Counted from the first letter of the stretch, positions 35,814 through 47,742 are shown. The stretch: DNA of 64,000 nucleotides from Proteromonas lacertae (GCA_002245135.1 NGBS01000332.1:1-64000), one strand, 5' to 3'. Numbers and translations are program-made. The notes: generated by a model from the sequence alone, not told the origin.

Positions 35814-38800
35814 TTAAACACTACTTAATGCTTTTTGTTGATTAAACCTTCGAATTACTTCTTCATTCTTCTTTTCATAACTTGCATTAGTTGTAGCTGT
35901 TAATTTTCCGTTACTTTGATCAACAATCAATGGCTTAGTCCAAGCATCACCAGCTTTTGGTTTTTGATTTTTAAAATCTCTGAAACATTCTACCCATTTC
36001 TTGGCTGTAGCTGAACTGTTTTCACCTTCTACTTTTAAATGAACTTTTCGAATTTCATCACCTGGTTCAAATGTTTTAAGATTAGAATCTCGAACTTTCA
36101 ATACTAAAGTAAATTCAGAATTTCCATCTTCATATTCAATTCCATTGTAACATTCTAATGGAATGCTTTGTCTTTCATCTAAATAGACTTTTCCATAATA
36201 ACTAGGAGTCATGGAAGAATAGATTCTTAAAACAGCTGGTTCAAAATATAAAACAAAGAATCTTCTTTGCCATTTACTCACAACACGATCATGACCTTCT
36301 TTCAATAAATATCCTTCCATTATTACTTCATAACTAAATGGTTTGTAGATGTCATCATCATTTATTTTCTTTTCTTCTTTTATCTTTTCAATTGGGATTA
36401 TTGTTTCCATTATTTTTTCACTCTTTTCTTTCTTAACTTCTTCTTTATTCTTTGATACTAATGATACAACTACAAAACCAATTATTGCAATTAATAAAAC
36501 AGCTGCTATACAAATGATGAGAATGGCATACCAATATTTTTCAGCCCAGGATTCTTTATCTTGAGGTGCTTCTGTAGTTGGTTTAGTAGGAAGATAAACT
36601 ACAGTTTCAACAAGTGTAGGAAGTGTAACATCTCCAACTTCTTCTTCTACTGTCACTGGAGTATTTAAATCAGGGAATTTATCATTTTTGACTAACAATT
36701 CACTTTGTTTTTCTTCGACTACTTTTTTAATTTCTTCTAATTTTTGGATTTCTTCTTCTTTACCTTTTAACACTTCTTCCAATTCTTTTGGCATTGATTC
36801 TAATATTTGATTTTCACCTGTTCCAGATGTTGAAACATCAGGTCTTACAAATGAAAGAATTTGCTTAATATAAACAAATGGTGAAGATAATTTAGTAAAA
36901 TCTATTCCATTATTTTCTCCAATTAACCTACCAATCATTGCATTTTCTCCATCACCACTGTAACTGAAAGTGTATTTTGAATAGAATTTTATTTCTATTG
37001 TAATTATTTTTTCAGAAGCAGAATACCTAGTTATGTTGAAATTTGTATTATTAAATGCATTCATCATCAACATATCAACATAAGCATACATAAAATTATT
37101 ATCAACTGTTTCAGTGAATGGGAATTTAGCAGTAATTGATGAACATGATTCACCATATTCAACTTTTCTATCACAACATAATCCATTAATATCAGCTTCA
37201 TAATATAAACCTTCATTTCCTTTTCCTGCTGGACATTTTGATTCATATGTAATAATTTGAGTTTCATTATTCACTTCATCTTTATTAACAGTCGGTAATG
37301 CAGTACTTTGTTCTTCTGGTATAGGTGTAATCTTTATCGTTTTAGTTATATTAAAATCATTATTATTATCAACTGTGAATGTAAGCTTTCCATCAATTAA
37401 ACCATCATGCCTATCACAAGTAATATATAAATCATAAAATTTGATTTGATCTACTCCTATTAATTCAGTTGTTCCATTTAACTTACAATTACCTTGGTTT
37501 GCAGATAATTCAACTTTCACTGTATGTTCTTTCTTTTCATTTTTATTCACTATTGATGGATATTGTAATACTATTGTAGCTGATTTTATATTTGTGACAA
37601 TCCAAGATGATGGAACTGAACTTAAAACTTTATTTAATTTTGGTTGTTTATCTGTAACTTTTACTGTTACCATTGTATATCCAGATCTATATTTTCCTTC
37701 TTTATCTTCCTTCATATCACATTTTATAGAACATGTAATATAATCTGTTGTTTTACTAGTATTTCCTGTAATATTTCCTTCATTATCACCTTTTATTTCA
37801 TTACTTTCACAATTAACTGTATATTTTATACTTCCATCTTGAATTTCAGGTTTTATAGAAATTGAATCTTTATCTTTTTCATATTCATATATATATTTTT
37901 CATATTTACATTGTGTTGGAATTCTTAAATGAGTTGGAGCTGAACATGTTGAATAATTACCACCTGTACTTTCATTAAATACTTGATAGAATTCTGTATG
38001 ATTATTGGTTGTTAGATGATCTTTTAAATTTTGCCATTCACCTTTCTTCTCTTCATTAACATTTACATTATATGTAATGTTATACATATAAACTGTACTA
38101 TCTTTGATTAACTCAACATCAATATTATCACTTATAACAGTAATATAACTATTTAATTCAGCCTTTTCAATTGCAATTTCTAATGCTTTTAAAGCAAAAC
38201 CCTTAATTTCATCAGTTGTATAGTTAACTTCTTGTGGCCAATCTTCATATTCGAGTAAGACTCTTTTAGCAGCAGGAGTAGTTGTAGCAGCTTCAGTTGT
38301 TGCTTCTTGAGTTGTAGCAGCTTCTGTAGTAGCTTCTTGTGTTGTAGCAGCTTCTGTAGTAGCTTCTTGTGTTGTAACTGCTTCTGTTGTTGCTTCTTGA
38401 GTTGTAGCAGCTTCTGTTGTTGCTTCTTGTGTTGTAACTGCTTCTGTTGTTGCTTCTTGAGTTGTAGCAGCTTCAGTTGTTGCTTCTTGTGTTGTAACTG
38501 CTTCAGTTGTTGCTTCTTGTGTTGTAACTGCTTCAGTTGTTGCTTCTTGTGTTGTAACTGATTCTGTTGTTGCTTCTTGTGTTGTAACTGCTTCTGTTGT
38601 TGCTTCTTGAGTTGTAACTGATTCTGTAGTTGCTTCTTGTGTTGTTGTTGATTCTGATGTTGAAGATGAAATTTCATTTGTAGTTGTTGGTTCTAAAGTT
38701 GAAGAGGTAATATCGTTTGTTGTTGTAGGTTCAGAAGTTGATGAGGTAATATCATTTGTTGTGGTAGGTTCTAAAGTTGAAGATGTAATATCATTTGTTG

Positions 38801-39299
38801 TGGTAGGTTCTGATGTTGAAGATGTAATATCATTTGTTGTTGTAGGTTCAGAAGTTGAAGAGGTAATATCATTTGTTGTGGTAGGTTCTGATGTTGAAGA
38901 AGTAATATCGCTTGTTGTTGTAGGTTCAGAAGTTGAAGAGGTAATATCATTTGTTGTTGTTGGTTCTGATGTTGAAGAAGTAATATCGTTTGTTGTTGTA
39001 GGTTCAGAAGTTGAAGAGGTAATATCGTTTGTTGTTGTTGCTTTAGTAGTAGTCGATGGTTCTATCGTTGTAGGATTACCACTAGATGGTGTTGATGTTG
39101 GTGGAACAGTAATAACTGGTGGTAAGGTTTGAGGAGCTTCAGTAGGCTTATTTGTAACAATAACTGTTGGTTTTGGAGCTTCAGGCTGGAAACTACAAAT
39201 CTGAACAGAGAAAGAATCTGGTTTTACTTCAGCAAATACGCTTAAAGCAAAGATAGCAGCAAAGACTATAATAATATATAAAAATAAAGAGCTATACAT
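35814..39299 (-). CDS. Mucin-like single-pass receptor with cytoplasmic PH domain (1161 aa)
   Basis: Intact, intronless frame. A signal peptide (YIIIVFAAIFALSVFAE) is followed by a Thr/Ser-rich stalk. The stalk holds about ten 13-residue repeats (TTTNDITSSTSEP) and about twelve 10-residue repeats (TTQEATTEAV), residues about 90-330, which should be heavily O-glycosylated. Next is an unrecognised extracellular region of about 550 residues with Cys and many N-glycosylation sites. One transmembrane helix lies near residue 955 (YAILIICIAAVLLIAIIGFV). The cytoplasmic side is charged and then forms a PH domain (MEGYLLKEGHDRVVSKWQRR ... ATAKKWVECFRDF). This links an outside sensor or adhesin to phosphoinositide binding. 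Confidence 0.85.
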   Translation of the reverse strand: MYSSLFLYIIIVFAAIFALSVFAEVKPDSFSVQICSFQPEAPKPTVIVTNKPTEAPQTLPPVITVPPTSTPSSGNPTTIEPSTTTKATTTNDITSSTSEPTTTNDITSSTSEPTTTNDITSSTSEPTTTSDITSSTSEPTTTNDITSSTSEPTTTNDITSSTSEPTTTNDITSSTLEPTTTNDITSSTSEPTTTNDITSSTLEPTTTNEISSSTSESTTTQEATTESVTTQEATTEAVTTQEATTESVTTQEATTEAVTTQEATTEAVTTQEATTEAATTQEATTEAVTTQEATTEAATTQEATTEAVTTQEATTEAATTQEATTEAATTQEATTEAATTTPAAKRVLLEYEDWPQEVNYTTDEIKGFALKALEIAIEKAELNSYITVISDNIDVELIKDSTVYMYNITYNVNVNEEKKGEWQNLKDHLTTNNHTEFYQVFNESTGGNYSTCSAPTHLRIPTQCKYEKYIYEYEKDKDSISIKPEIQDGSIKYTVNCESNEIKGDNEGNITGNTSKTTDYITCSIKCDMKEDKEGKYRSGYTMVTVKVTDKQPKLNKVLSSVPSSWIVTNIKSATIVLQYPSIVNKNEKKEHTVKVELSANQGNCKLNGTTELIGVDQIKFYDLYITCDRHDGLIDGKLTFTVDNNNDFNITKTIKITPIPEEQSTALPTVNKDEVNNETQIITYESKCPAGKGNEGLYYEADINGLCCDRKVEYGESCSSITAKFPFTETVDNNFMYAYVDMLMMNAFNNTNFNITRYSASEKIITIEIKFYSKYTFSYSGDGENAMIGRLIGENNGIDFTKLSSPFVYIKQILSFVRPDVSTSGTGENQILESMPKELEEVLKGKEEEIQKLEEIKKVVEEKQSELLVKNDKFPDLNTPVTVEEEVGDVTLPTLVETVVYLPTKPTTEAPQDKESWAEKYWYAILIICIAAVLLIAIIGFVVVSLVSKNKEEVKKEKSEKIMETIIPIEKIKEEKKINDDDIYKPFSYEVIMEGYLLKEGHDRVVSKWQRRFFVLYFEPAVLRIYSSMTPSYYGKVYLDERQSIPLECYNGIEYEDGNSEFTLVLKVRDSNLKTFEPGDEIRKVHLKVEGENSSATAKKWVECFRDFKNQKPKAGDAWTKPLIVDQSNGKLTATTNASYEKKNEEVIRRFNQQKALSSV
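38280..39040 (-). repeat. Two coding minisatellites (39-nt and 30-nt units)
   Basis: Within the mucin-like gene, about ten 39-bp units lie at about 38660-39040 and about twelve 30-bp units at about 38280-38660. Units differ at few bases, mostly silent or conservative (Ser/Leu, Val/Ala), so the array evolves by unit gain and loss and should vary in length between strains. Confidence 0.9.
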
Positions 39300-40090
39300 A
39301 TGAGTGACTTCATAATATCAATACAAATAATGAAATAAATTTCAACTGATGAATTTATTTTTAAAAATTTCTGATTGGTTCAAATGTCGAGTAGTGACGT
39401 CACATAATTTCGCTAATTCTTCCTCAAGGAGAGTATGATTATTCATGATAACCATGATTATAGAAAGATTACAATATTCATTAACAGGATCTCCAATAAA
39501 ATATACCATATTTCATCTAGATGTTGAGATAATTGAGAAAATATAAAACTAATTATATGAATATGTAAATAATTCAGTATTTACACAATATATTTCAATA
39601 CTTTATTTAACTTAACAACTATTCCTAATTAAAAAGATAATAACAATGATATTCAATAAGGCTTTATTGCATAAGAAAATGGTGCCATATTGTTTACATC
39701 CATTTATAATATCCGTTTCACAACTCAACTGACAAATATTCTATGTAGAACATTATTCATTCAATTACAGTTCTTGAGTATCATTAAACTATTACTGATT
39801 AAACTTTGATTATCGAACAGGTTATATTCATTAAAAATACTGTTTCTAAAGTAAATTGCACTTTGAACTTAATTCTAAAGAAATATCATTAAATAATATC
39901 TCCAACTGTATAGTTGAGTAAATTATATAATATATTATAATGCTTCTATTATAGAATAAAGGATTATAGATTAGTAACATATAGACTTTACATTGATATT
40001 ATATATGAATAATGGTATTATTTATTTTTTAATAGTCAGATAAACACAATATTATTAATATAAAATAAATAATTAAGAATTACAAGTTAT
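39300..40090. promoter_or_regulatory. Upstream region of the mucin-like gene with CRE and CCAAT motifs
   Basis: No gene seen. The palindrome TGACGTCA (39395-39402), the full cAMP-response element recognised by bZIP CREB/ATF factors, lies about 100 bp upstream of the ATG at 39299. A CCAAT core (ATTGG on the plus strand, 39374-39378) lies about 20 bp nearer. The rest is AT-rich. Confidence 0.45.
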
Positions 40091-41893
40091 TTAGGCGCAA
40101 CTCTGCCATGTCTTCTTCCTTTTACATTCTTTGTTATATTTTCAGGAACAAAGTTCAATTCAATTCCATTTATTACACCCTCCTAAGTAAGAATTAGAAT
40201 AATTCATAATTAATAATATATACATCAGCAATAGTAGATGGTAAGCATGTTGTTTTACCAATATTATGATTTTTTATATAAGGCACTTGAGTCCTAGGAT
40301 CTTTCACAATTTCAACACCTTCACACATACCTGGAGTAGTTCTATATTGATTAGGATCAATCATATTTGATTTATGTGCTTTTGATAACTGATCCTCTAA
40401 CGTTTTCTGATTAATTCTAGAATATCTGTCATATAATATATCTAAATTGATTTCTTCACCTTGAATAGCTAAATCTACAAATTCTTCTTTATCTAATTCA
40501 GCTGTTTCTGAATCTTTTGAAACACCATGTTCAATCACTAATCCAGTCAAATATTCTATATGTTTATCATCAAATTTTGATCTCATTGCATTTCCAATAG
40601 CAGTCTTTAACTCTGAGTAGGAAATAATACCACTACCATCATTATCAATAAAATCGAATATTTTGCTATAAATTGCAGCTTGTAATGCATATCCAGCGAT
40701 TTCTTTGTCAAGATTTGTCTTTTGATAACCATAACTATAAAATTAAATAAAAAACAAAAAATATGTATTTATACTTTCTGTATATTTTAGAATCATATGG
40801 AAATAAGTAATATCCAATATAAGTAACAACAGTTGTACAGAAATCCCATCAATACAATTAGTTGAGATAATGCAGCTATTAATTCACTATAACTGAATCT
40901 ACCGACTTTACCTGTTATAGAATAACGAAATGATATTCCGCTGTGAGAATAGATTGAATATGAATCTATATATATATAAAAGATAATAATATATATATAA
41001 TATAATATATATACCAATATTATTTGTCAATGCAAATTCATTTCTAATCACTCGATCTTCCAAATCATCTAACTCAAATGTATATTCACAATCAAATCGA
41101 TTTTGTCTACTTGTACCAACACCGAACCAATAGACATTCATTCTTACATAAGGCATATTAGTGCATTCTATTTTTAATTGAACTGATAAACCAGTTTCTC
41201 TGTAGGTTTGATTATGTTTGGGATTAATTGAATCTAATGTTATGTTTAAATAATCCTCCAATATATTTCCTACTAATAAACTTATATTATTCCTTTCAAC
41301 TTTATTCTTCTGTTTGTCAATTAAGTGAAAAACATCATTTTCATTTTTGGTGGATACTGTTAGAAAACTGGAACTTAGTTTAAAATCAATATTTATGTTT
41401 GGTAGTAAAGCACCTGGATACTCATATGCAGTTTTCCTAACCAGTCTATTTGAATTATCTTCATAATCTGTTAACTCATAGTTATTATTACTACTACCAT
41501 ATGATGTTACATCTGAATATGTCAATATAAACATATCATCCCCCCTGGAACGATATATTTGGTCAAATCCAAGTGTCTTACAAGAAATATTACTTGGAAC
41601 AATTAAATCATCACATGTGTTAATAGTTTCATTATAAAATTTACCTTCACTTATAGAAAACACAACATTGCCAGATGGACTCTCTGTTTCGATGTATGTT
41701 TTATTCATAAAAATATCTAAGATCGTATATATTACAACTCCTATCTGGCATATTCTAACAAGTATTCCCTACGAATTTATTAGTAATGTTATTTATACCA
41801 GCCGTAGATCATCAAGAACTATATATTTTTGTGTCTTAAACTGGAATAAACCTCTTAACTAAAATATAACATATTAGAGCATACAAAAGACAT
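40091..41893 (-). CDS. P2X-type ATP-gated channel with a C-terminal EF-hand tail (about 540 aa)
   Basis: Exon 1 (41885-41893) encodes MSF; a 26-nt intron follows. Then FQFKTQKYIVL has the TxK motif before TM1 (RICQIGVVIYTILDIFMN). The ectodomain fits P2X: DDLIVPSNISC, GDDMFILTYSDV, LKIECTNMPYVR, DCEYTFELDDLE, then GISFRYSITGKVGRFSYSE before TM2 (the 'YGIRFDV..GKAGKF' region). P2X channels are trimeric ATP-gated cation channels; in amoebae they act on the contractile vacuole. After TM2 the tail holds an EF-hand loop (DNDGSGIISYSEL) and about 130 more residues, which is not usual for P2X. The frame shifts by one base inside TM2 at the TTT/AAA of 40841-40843; removing it gives TVVTYIGYYLFPYDSKIY. 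Confidence 0.8.
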
Positions 41894-41942
41894 GAATCAG
41901 TTTTTAAATTTTTAAATTTTAAATTTCTATTTCAAAATAGAA

Positions 41943-44900
41943 ATGAATACCACCGATTTACAGCCTCCACCAGAAGCTCTAACAAAATCTGACTATGGAA
42001 GATTCTATTTGATTATACAACAAATATATAATCACCCTGGAAGAGATGATTTAAAGGACATTTTCAAATTAGCAGCTGATCAAAATGGAGGATTAATATC
42101 TTTAGGTGATTTTGAACAGATATGCAATACTTTAAGAGAGGTAATTGGCTTACCTCCATTTGTATTAATACTTACTTCTATTGTTTCTAGAATATTGATG
42201 CATTTTTTAATGAATTAAATCCAAATAGCACTACCAAAGGATTTATTCCTTATGATGTCGTATATAATCGATTATTTGAGTATGTCACTTGTTATTTATT
42301 ATTTATAGAGCACCAGCATCTCAAAGGTATAAATACTCTGTAATTATTATAGAATTGACATTGCTGCTATATCTGAAGAAGGATGGTCACAATTAGCTGA
42401 TCAAATGAAAGCGCATATAAATAAACAGGGAGGATTTAAACAGTTCAATGTACAGATGGGTGTAATCAGTACAAATGGAGATACAAAAGTGGATTTACAA
42501 CAGTTCTTGACAATCTTTGAAGAATCCACAGTTACATCAAAAGTATAATTATCATTACTGTTATTATCATAATATTATAGGATTTAGTAGCTGTATTTTT
42601 AAAATTAGATGTCCATATCCAACATGTAGTTTCATATGATCAAATAGTTGAATTTATACAGTATGATAACTTCTCATTTAATTTTATGTTTATTTAATAT
42701 AGTGATTATACCACAGAAGTAGAAATTCAAAATGTTAATTCTTTATTAGTAATGATTCGAAGAGCTTTGTTACGTCAATCAGATCCAAGTGGTTGGAAGA
42801 AAATATTTACATACACAGACCCAGATAATACAGGAAAAATAGGCTTTAGATAACTTCATAAAAGTAATTCGAATGATTACCAATAAAAACATGAAGAGGG
42901 AAGAAATTAAAGTGGTATTTAATCATTTTGATAGGACAGGGAAAGGAATAATTGATTATAATGATTTATTGCAGAAATTAAAGTATTGATTTTCAATAAT
43001 CTATAAAACATAGAGAGATGACGGATATTCCAGTATTTTCACCTTCAATTACAGAAGAGCTAACAAAATTAAAAGAAAAATTAAAGAAATGTTATAAACC
43101 TAAAATCTGGCTATATGAATTTCAAAAAATGGATATAAACCGTGAAGGATTAGTGAATAAGAAAAATTTTGAACAATTCTTTCAAAATCAAAATATAGAT
43201 GCAAATATAAGTTATGAAGTATTTAATATATTATCATTATTATTATTAATATAGGAAATTGAATTATTATTTCGTCACTTTGATAAATATAATGATGGAC
43301 AAATTTATTATGATGAGTTTCTTGATTTTATAGAGTATAAAATATATAATAATAATAATATTTTAGAGATAAAGAATTAATCATTCCACCACATATTCGT
43401 GATTTATTATTAACAATAAGAGATACAATTATAGCTAAATATGGAGATGATGATTGGAATGAAGTGTTTATAAAATTTGATAAGAATCATAATGGAACAT
43501 TATCAAGAGATGAGATGTGGAAGGGATTGTATGATTTGAATATACAAATGAGTGAATCAGTATATATATATATATCTGTTTTTATTTATATGTTTTTTTA
43601 TACATTTTCTTTTACCTATTTCTTATTATTTTCATAGCAATTTAATGATGTTTATGGCTTTTTGATAGAAACGATGACAATGCAATCGATTATCATGAAT
43701 TCATCAATATTTTAAAAGAAAATACTGTATTTAGATTAGAATTACCCACAATCGATGAAATAATCAGTCGAATTCAAAGAATATTCCGTCAAGATCCAAG
43801 AAGACTATATTGGATTGAATCTTTTAAGAAATATGACAAATCACACGAAGGATTTATATTATACTCAGATTTCTTACACATTTGTGATGATTTGAATATA
43901 AAAATGACAAGTGATGAATTATTAGCGTTATTTAACCATTATGATAAAGAATATAAGAAGAAAATGGATTATAATTTCTTCTTACATGAAATGGGAGCTA
44001 TTTCACAAGCACCATTGCCTATTCATATTAAAAGTTATATTGATATTATTAGAAGTGGTTTTAGAAGAGGTTATGGAAGTTATGGTAATTGGGAATCATT
44101 ATTTCAACAGATTGATACAAATCATGATGGTCATATTTCATCAAGAGAGTTTGAAAGAGGTTTGATGATATTGAATATTAAATTAAGTAAAGATGTATAT
44201 ATATAAAATTTATTTATATTTTTATAATAGAAAATTCATGAAGTATTCAATTATTTTGATGCTGATAATAGTGGATATATGGATTATGAAGAATTTGTAA
44301 CAATGTTAAAGTATGTTTTATATTTATTATCATTAGAGGTGAAAATGAATATGGAAGATCAGTAATAGAACTTCAAGATCACTTCAAATATATACTACAA
44401 GCAGTACGAGAAGCATTTCGTCGTCAAAAAGGTAAAAAAGATTGGTTAGCTGTCTTTAAAGAATATGATAAAGATGGTAATGGAAAATTAAGTCTAGATG
44501 AATTCAAACAATGTATAAATCGATTAGAAGTCGGTTTATTTAATTCAGAAATTGAAGATTTATTCGATTATTTAGATAGAGATAATAGTGGCGATATATC
44601 GTTTCGAGAATTTATTAACTACTTAGATCAAGAATGTATGACTGTTCATTCAGTCACAAGAATACCAATTCGTGATACACTTATATTTGCCCTAAAACAA
44701 TCATTAAAAAGATCAAATAAGAATGAATGGATTAGAATATTTGATAGAAGGACCAATAAAGCTGGTTTTGCTGATATTAAGCAATTTAAAGAAGTGATGG
44801 ATGAGTTAGATGTGTTGCTTGATTCAAGAGAGTTGAGAGAGATTTTCTCATATTATCAGAATGAAGATGCTGTGATTGATTATGTGAAATTTGTTAATGA

Positions 44901-46364
44901 ATTTGCGTATATATATATATTATTTATATATTATGTATTGTAAATAGTGAAGAAAATAAACCAATTGGAGCTGTTAAAGTTTCAGAAAAAGATTTTCATA
45001 TCATTTTTTTGTAAAACTTTACTCTATTATTTTTTCAATCTATAATTTTCTTTAATTTAATGTTGTTGTAACTGATTCATCCGAATTACAATCTAAAACA
45101 GACCGAATCTGTGAAATAATGAGAGATGGAATTAAGAAATGTATGAAAGAAAAACACTACAATCATATTGAAGAAATCTTCGGTTCAGAACACATAAAAA
45201 GAGGGAAAATCACACCACGGAGATTATTCATTACTTTAGACTCTTATATTAACTTAAGAGATTCAGAGAAAGAGTTATTAAGACAACAGTTAGATTATAA
45301 TGGAATATCTATTCAAGATTTGATTAATTTTATTGGTTTAGATTATGATGTATCTGTTATGATGGATGAAAATAATGTGTTGAGAGATACTCATAAAGTT
45401 AATACCAATTCATTATATATATATAATAGGTATAAAAATTATTATTAATTTGTTTATTACTTACTTCTTCTTCATCATTTTATCATTTCATTTATTTATT
45501 TATTTATTTTTAGATTGAGAAACATAATGCGACAATCAGTAATGACTCAATTCAATGAAATTGATCCTTTACCACTCTACGAAAAGATTAATGTTGGTCC
45601 AAGAGGTACATATGCTACATTTGATATGTTTTACTCTTACATTGCCAAACTACAATTAGGATATACAATGTATGACTTAGAAGATGTATTAAAAAGAATT
45701 GATAAGAATAATGATGAACATATTAGTTATTTTGAATTTCATTACTTTTTATCAGATGAAAATGAAATTTATAGAATTTGGGAAGAAAATGTTAGAGTTG
45801 AATTATTAACAGATTCTGAAAAAAGGTATTTCTATTTATTTATTTATAAAATAGAAAAACATTAAAACATTCATTATTAAATAGAGATATAAGAAACTGT
45901 GGATTACTATCAATTCATGATATTAATGACTGTTTCAGAAAAAGTGGTGTAAGAATTAGTGAAAGTGAATTAAGAGTATATATATATATATATTATCATT
46001 ATATTAGGAGTTGCAAATATTTTGTGAGTATAAAGATGGCATACCTTACAAGGAATTGTATTATTCTTGGACATATGTCCCTGTTGAAGGATCTGCTGAT
46101 CAATTATCAGGTAAAACTCTTCCAATGACAGGAATTGCACCTCTTTGTCCACCAGATTCTATTGGTTATTATTTAGAGAATCAATCAAGTAAACAGGAGA
46201 GGAAACTGTTTTCTACTTTGATGAAAGTGCTTGATAAATTTGAAAAGAAGTTTGGATTACAGCCACAAGCAGCTCCTAACTCAAATGATACGAATTCTGC
46301 TTTAATTATTAATCTAGGTGGTAGATTAAGATGTCAAATATCATTCTTTTTGTCAGATTCTTAA
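41943..46364 (+). CDS. Giant multi-EF-hand protein (EFCAB6-like, about 1250 aa)
   Basis: About 17 small exons join from ATG 41943 to TAA 46364. At least 15 EF-hand-like units occur in pairs. Some loops look functional (DKDGNGKLSLDEF, DRDNSGDISFREF, DADNSGYMDYEEF, DTNHDGHISSREF, DKNHNGTLSRDEM); others are degenerate (DKEYKKKMDYNFF). The spacing, with a W..IF..FD segment before each pair, resembles EFCAB6-like proteins, often tied to cilia or nuclear receptors in animals. Two single-base shifts are apparent: an extra G at ATAGGCTTT (about 42841-42843) and a missing T at 43659-43663. The exon join around 45000-45065 is unresolved. The start is only 49 bp from the P2X start. Confidence 0.75.
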
Positions 46365-46442
46365 ATTAATCTAATTTATGATTTTATTTTGCGTTTTTTT
46401 AAATTCATTTCAATAAATATATTCGTTTCATTATTAATAGAA

Positions 46443-47591
46443 ATGTCATTTTCTAATCAACAATATGATAGATTTGATTGCAAAAATGAGAATATATGGA
46501 AATCACAATTTTCCAACAATTTGGAAAGTATTTTACAGAAGAACTGGAATGATGTTGGTAAATCAATAGAAGTAGAAGTAAGGTTAGGAAAAATCGCAGA
46601 AAATAGCTTCATCAGTGGAGTGGGACATTCATATTTTGAAGGGATGAAGAATTACCTGTTAAATAAGAATATATGGACAACAAAGGGTTTAGAGCCAATA
46701 AAACCCAAAGAGGTAGTTACTTATGACTTAATGTACTCAAATAGAAGAAGAGTTACACTCATTTACGAAAATGGTGGTATTAGAGAAGGTGAAGTAATAA
46801 CAAAAACCAAACATGATAGATTAGATTTTACATTTTCTGGAAATGCATATTGTCTTCGTTTAGGTACTGCATCTGAAATTCCTCTCTCAACTACAGAAAA
46901 ACAGGAATTATATTTACGTGGTAATAGATATTTTCACAATAAACCAGATGCTACAGATCCTCAGCCAATTAATATTCGAAAAAAGATTCGTTGGAGCTTT
47001 AATAATCGCAATGATTTTGAGATTGATATGACTATTACACATGAGAGTAAAATATTGAATGATATTGATTCAACTAATCCAATATACGAAATAGAATATG
47101 AATTTGGAGAGCCAAAGACTCCATTATTACCATATATAGTATATCACATTAAAAACATCGGAAAATATCTATTAACAATGAAGGATGAGTTATTATTAAT
47201 TCCAAGTGATAGTAAGTTTAATAATTATAACACAATTGAAACTAATTTGAATTGTGATATTACAATAGAGGATATGTTTCCTAGAATGAATGATCCCTTG
47301 CTAGAAATAATAAGAAATAACAATGGTATTTTACCTTCTGATATAACTAAGCAGTTACGTTGGATTGAAGCATTTCCTATTAGAATCCAGAAACTGAATG
47401 GAGAATTAGTTTCGTTGAATGGTAAAGATAATTCTAAAATGGTGACCATTACATGTGACCCTGGTGAAGTGAAGTATAATAAAAATTCAATTCCTGTTTG
47501 TGCTGGACATGTTATTGGTGTAGTTGATAGAGAAAAATGGACAAAATATAAATGTAATATAGTTCCTTCGACAAAACGAAAACATGAATAA
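46443..47591 (+). CDS. mRNA 5'-triphosphatase, Cet1/tunnel family
   Basis: I take the start at ATG 46443 (MSFSNQQYDRFDCK); the frame is open upstream but has no ATG. The product is 383 aa. It removes the gamma phosphate from the 5' end of new RNA, the first step of capping. Tunnel-fold motifs are visible: IEVEVRLGKI (metal-binding Glu pair), RRRVTLIYENG, REGEVITKTKHDRLDF, NIRKKIRWSFNNRNDFEIDM and NPIYEIEYEFG (second Glu motif). This metal-dependent family is used by fungi and many protists, while animals and plants use a Cys-phosphatase type. No intron or break. Confidence 0.88.
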   Translation: MSFSNQQYDRFDCKNENIWKSQFSNNLESILQKNWNDVGKSIEVEVRLGKIAENSFISGVGHSYFEGMKNYLLNKNIWTTKGLEPIKPKEVVTYDLMYSNRRRVTLIYENGGIREGEVITKTKHDRLDFTFSGNAYCLRLGTASEIPLSTTEKQELYLRGNRYFHNKPDATDPQPINIRKKIRWSFNNRNDFEIDMTITHESKILNDIDSTNPIYEIEYEFGEPKTPLLPYIVYHIKNIGKYLLTMKDELLLIPSDSKFNNYNTIETNLNCDITIEDMFPRMNDPLLEIIRNNNGILPSDITKQLRWIEAFPIRIQKLNGELVSLNGKDNSKMVTITCDPGEVKYNKNSIPVCAGHVIGVVDREKWTKYKCNIVPSTKRKHE

Positions 47592-47742
47592 TATAGAGAT
47601 ATTTATTTGTAATTGTTTAAGATAGAATTTTAATTTTGTGTATCACGTTTTGTGTTTATAAAACAATAGAATTAATAGTAAAATATAATGAAATTGTTTC
47701 TTTGATAAATACACTTTATACACTGTATTTGTATTGTGAAAG

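Noticed and set aside
38307-39132. Long open frames on the plus strand across the mucin repeats
   Set aside because: They are antisense shadows of the minisatellite; the minus frame continues far beyond on both sides with signal peptide, TM and PH domain.
43941-44165. Overlapping plus-strand frame within the EF-hand gene
   Set aside because: It is out of phase with the EF-hand motifs and has a skewed composition typical of a shadow frame.
46389-46442. Upstream extension of the RNA triphosphatase
   Set aside because: It has no ATG and encodes a hydrophobic leader unlike the enzyme; the ATG at 46443 fits.
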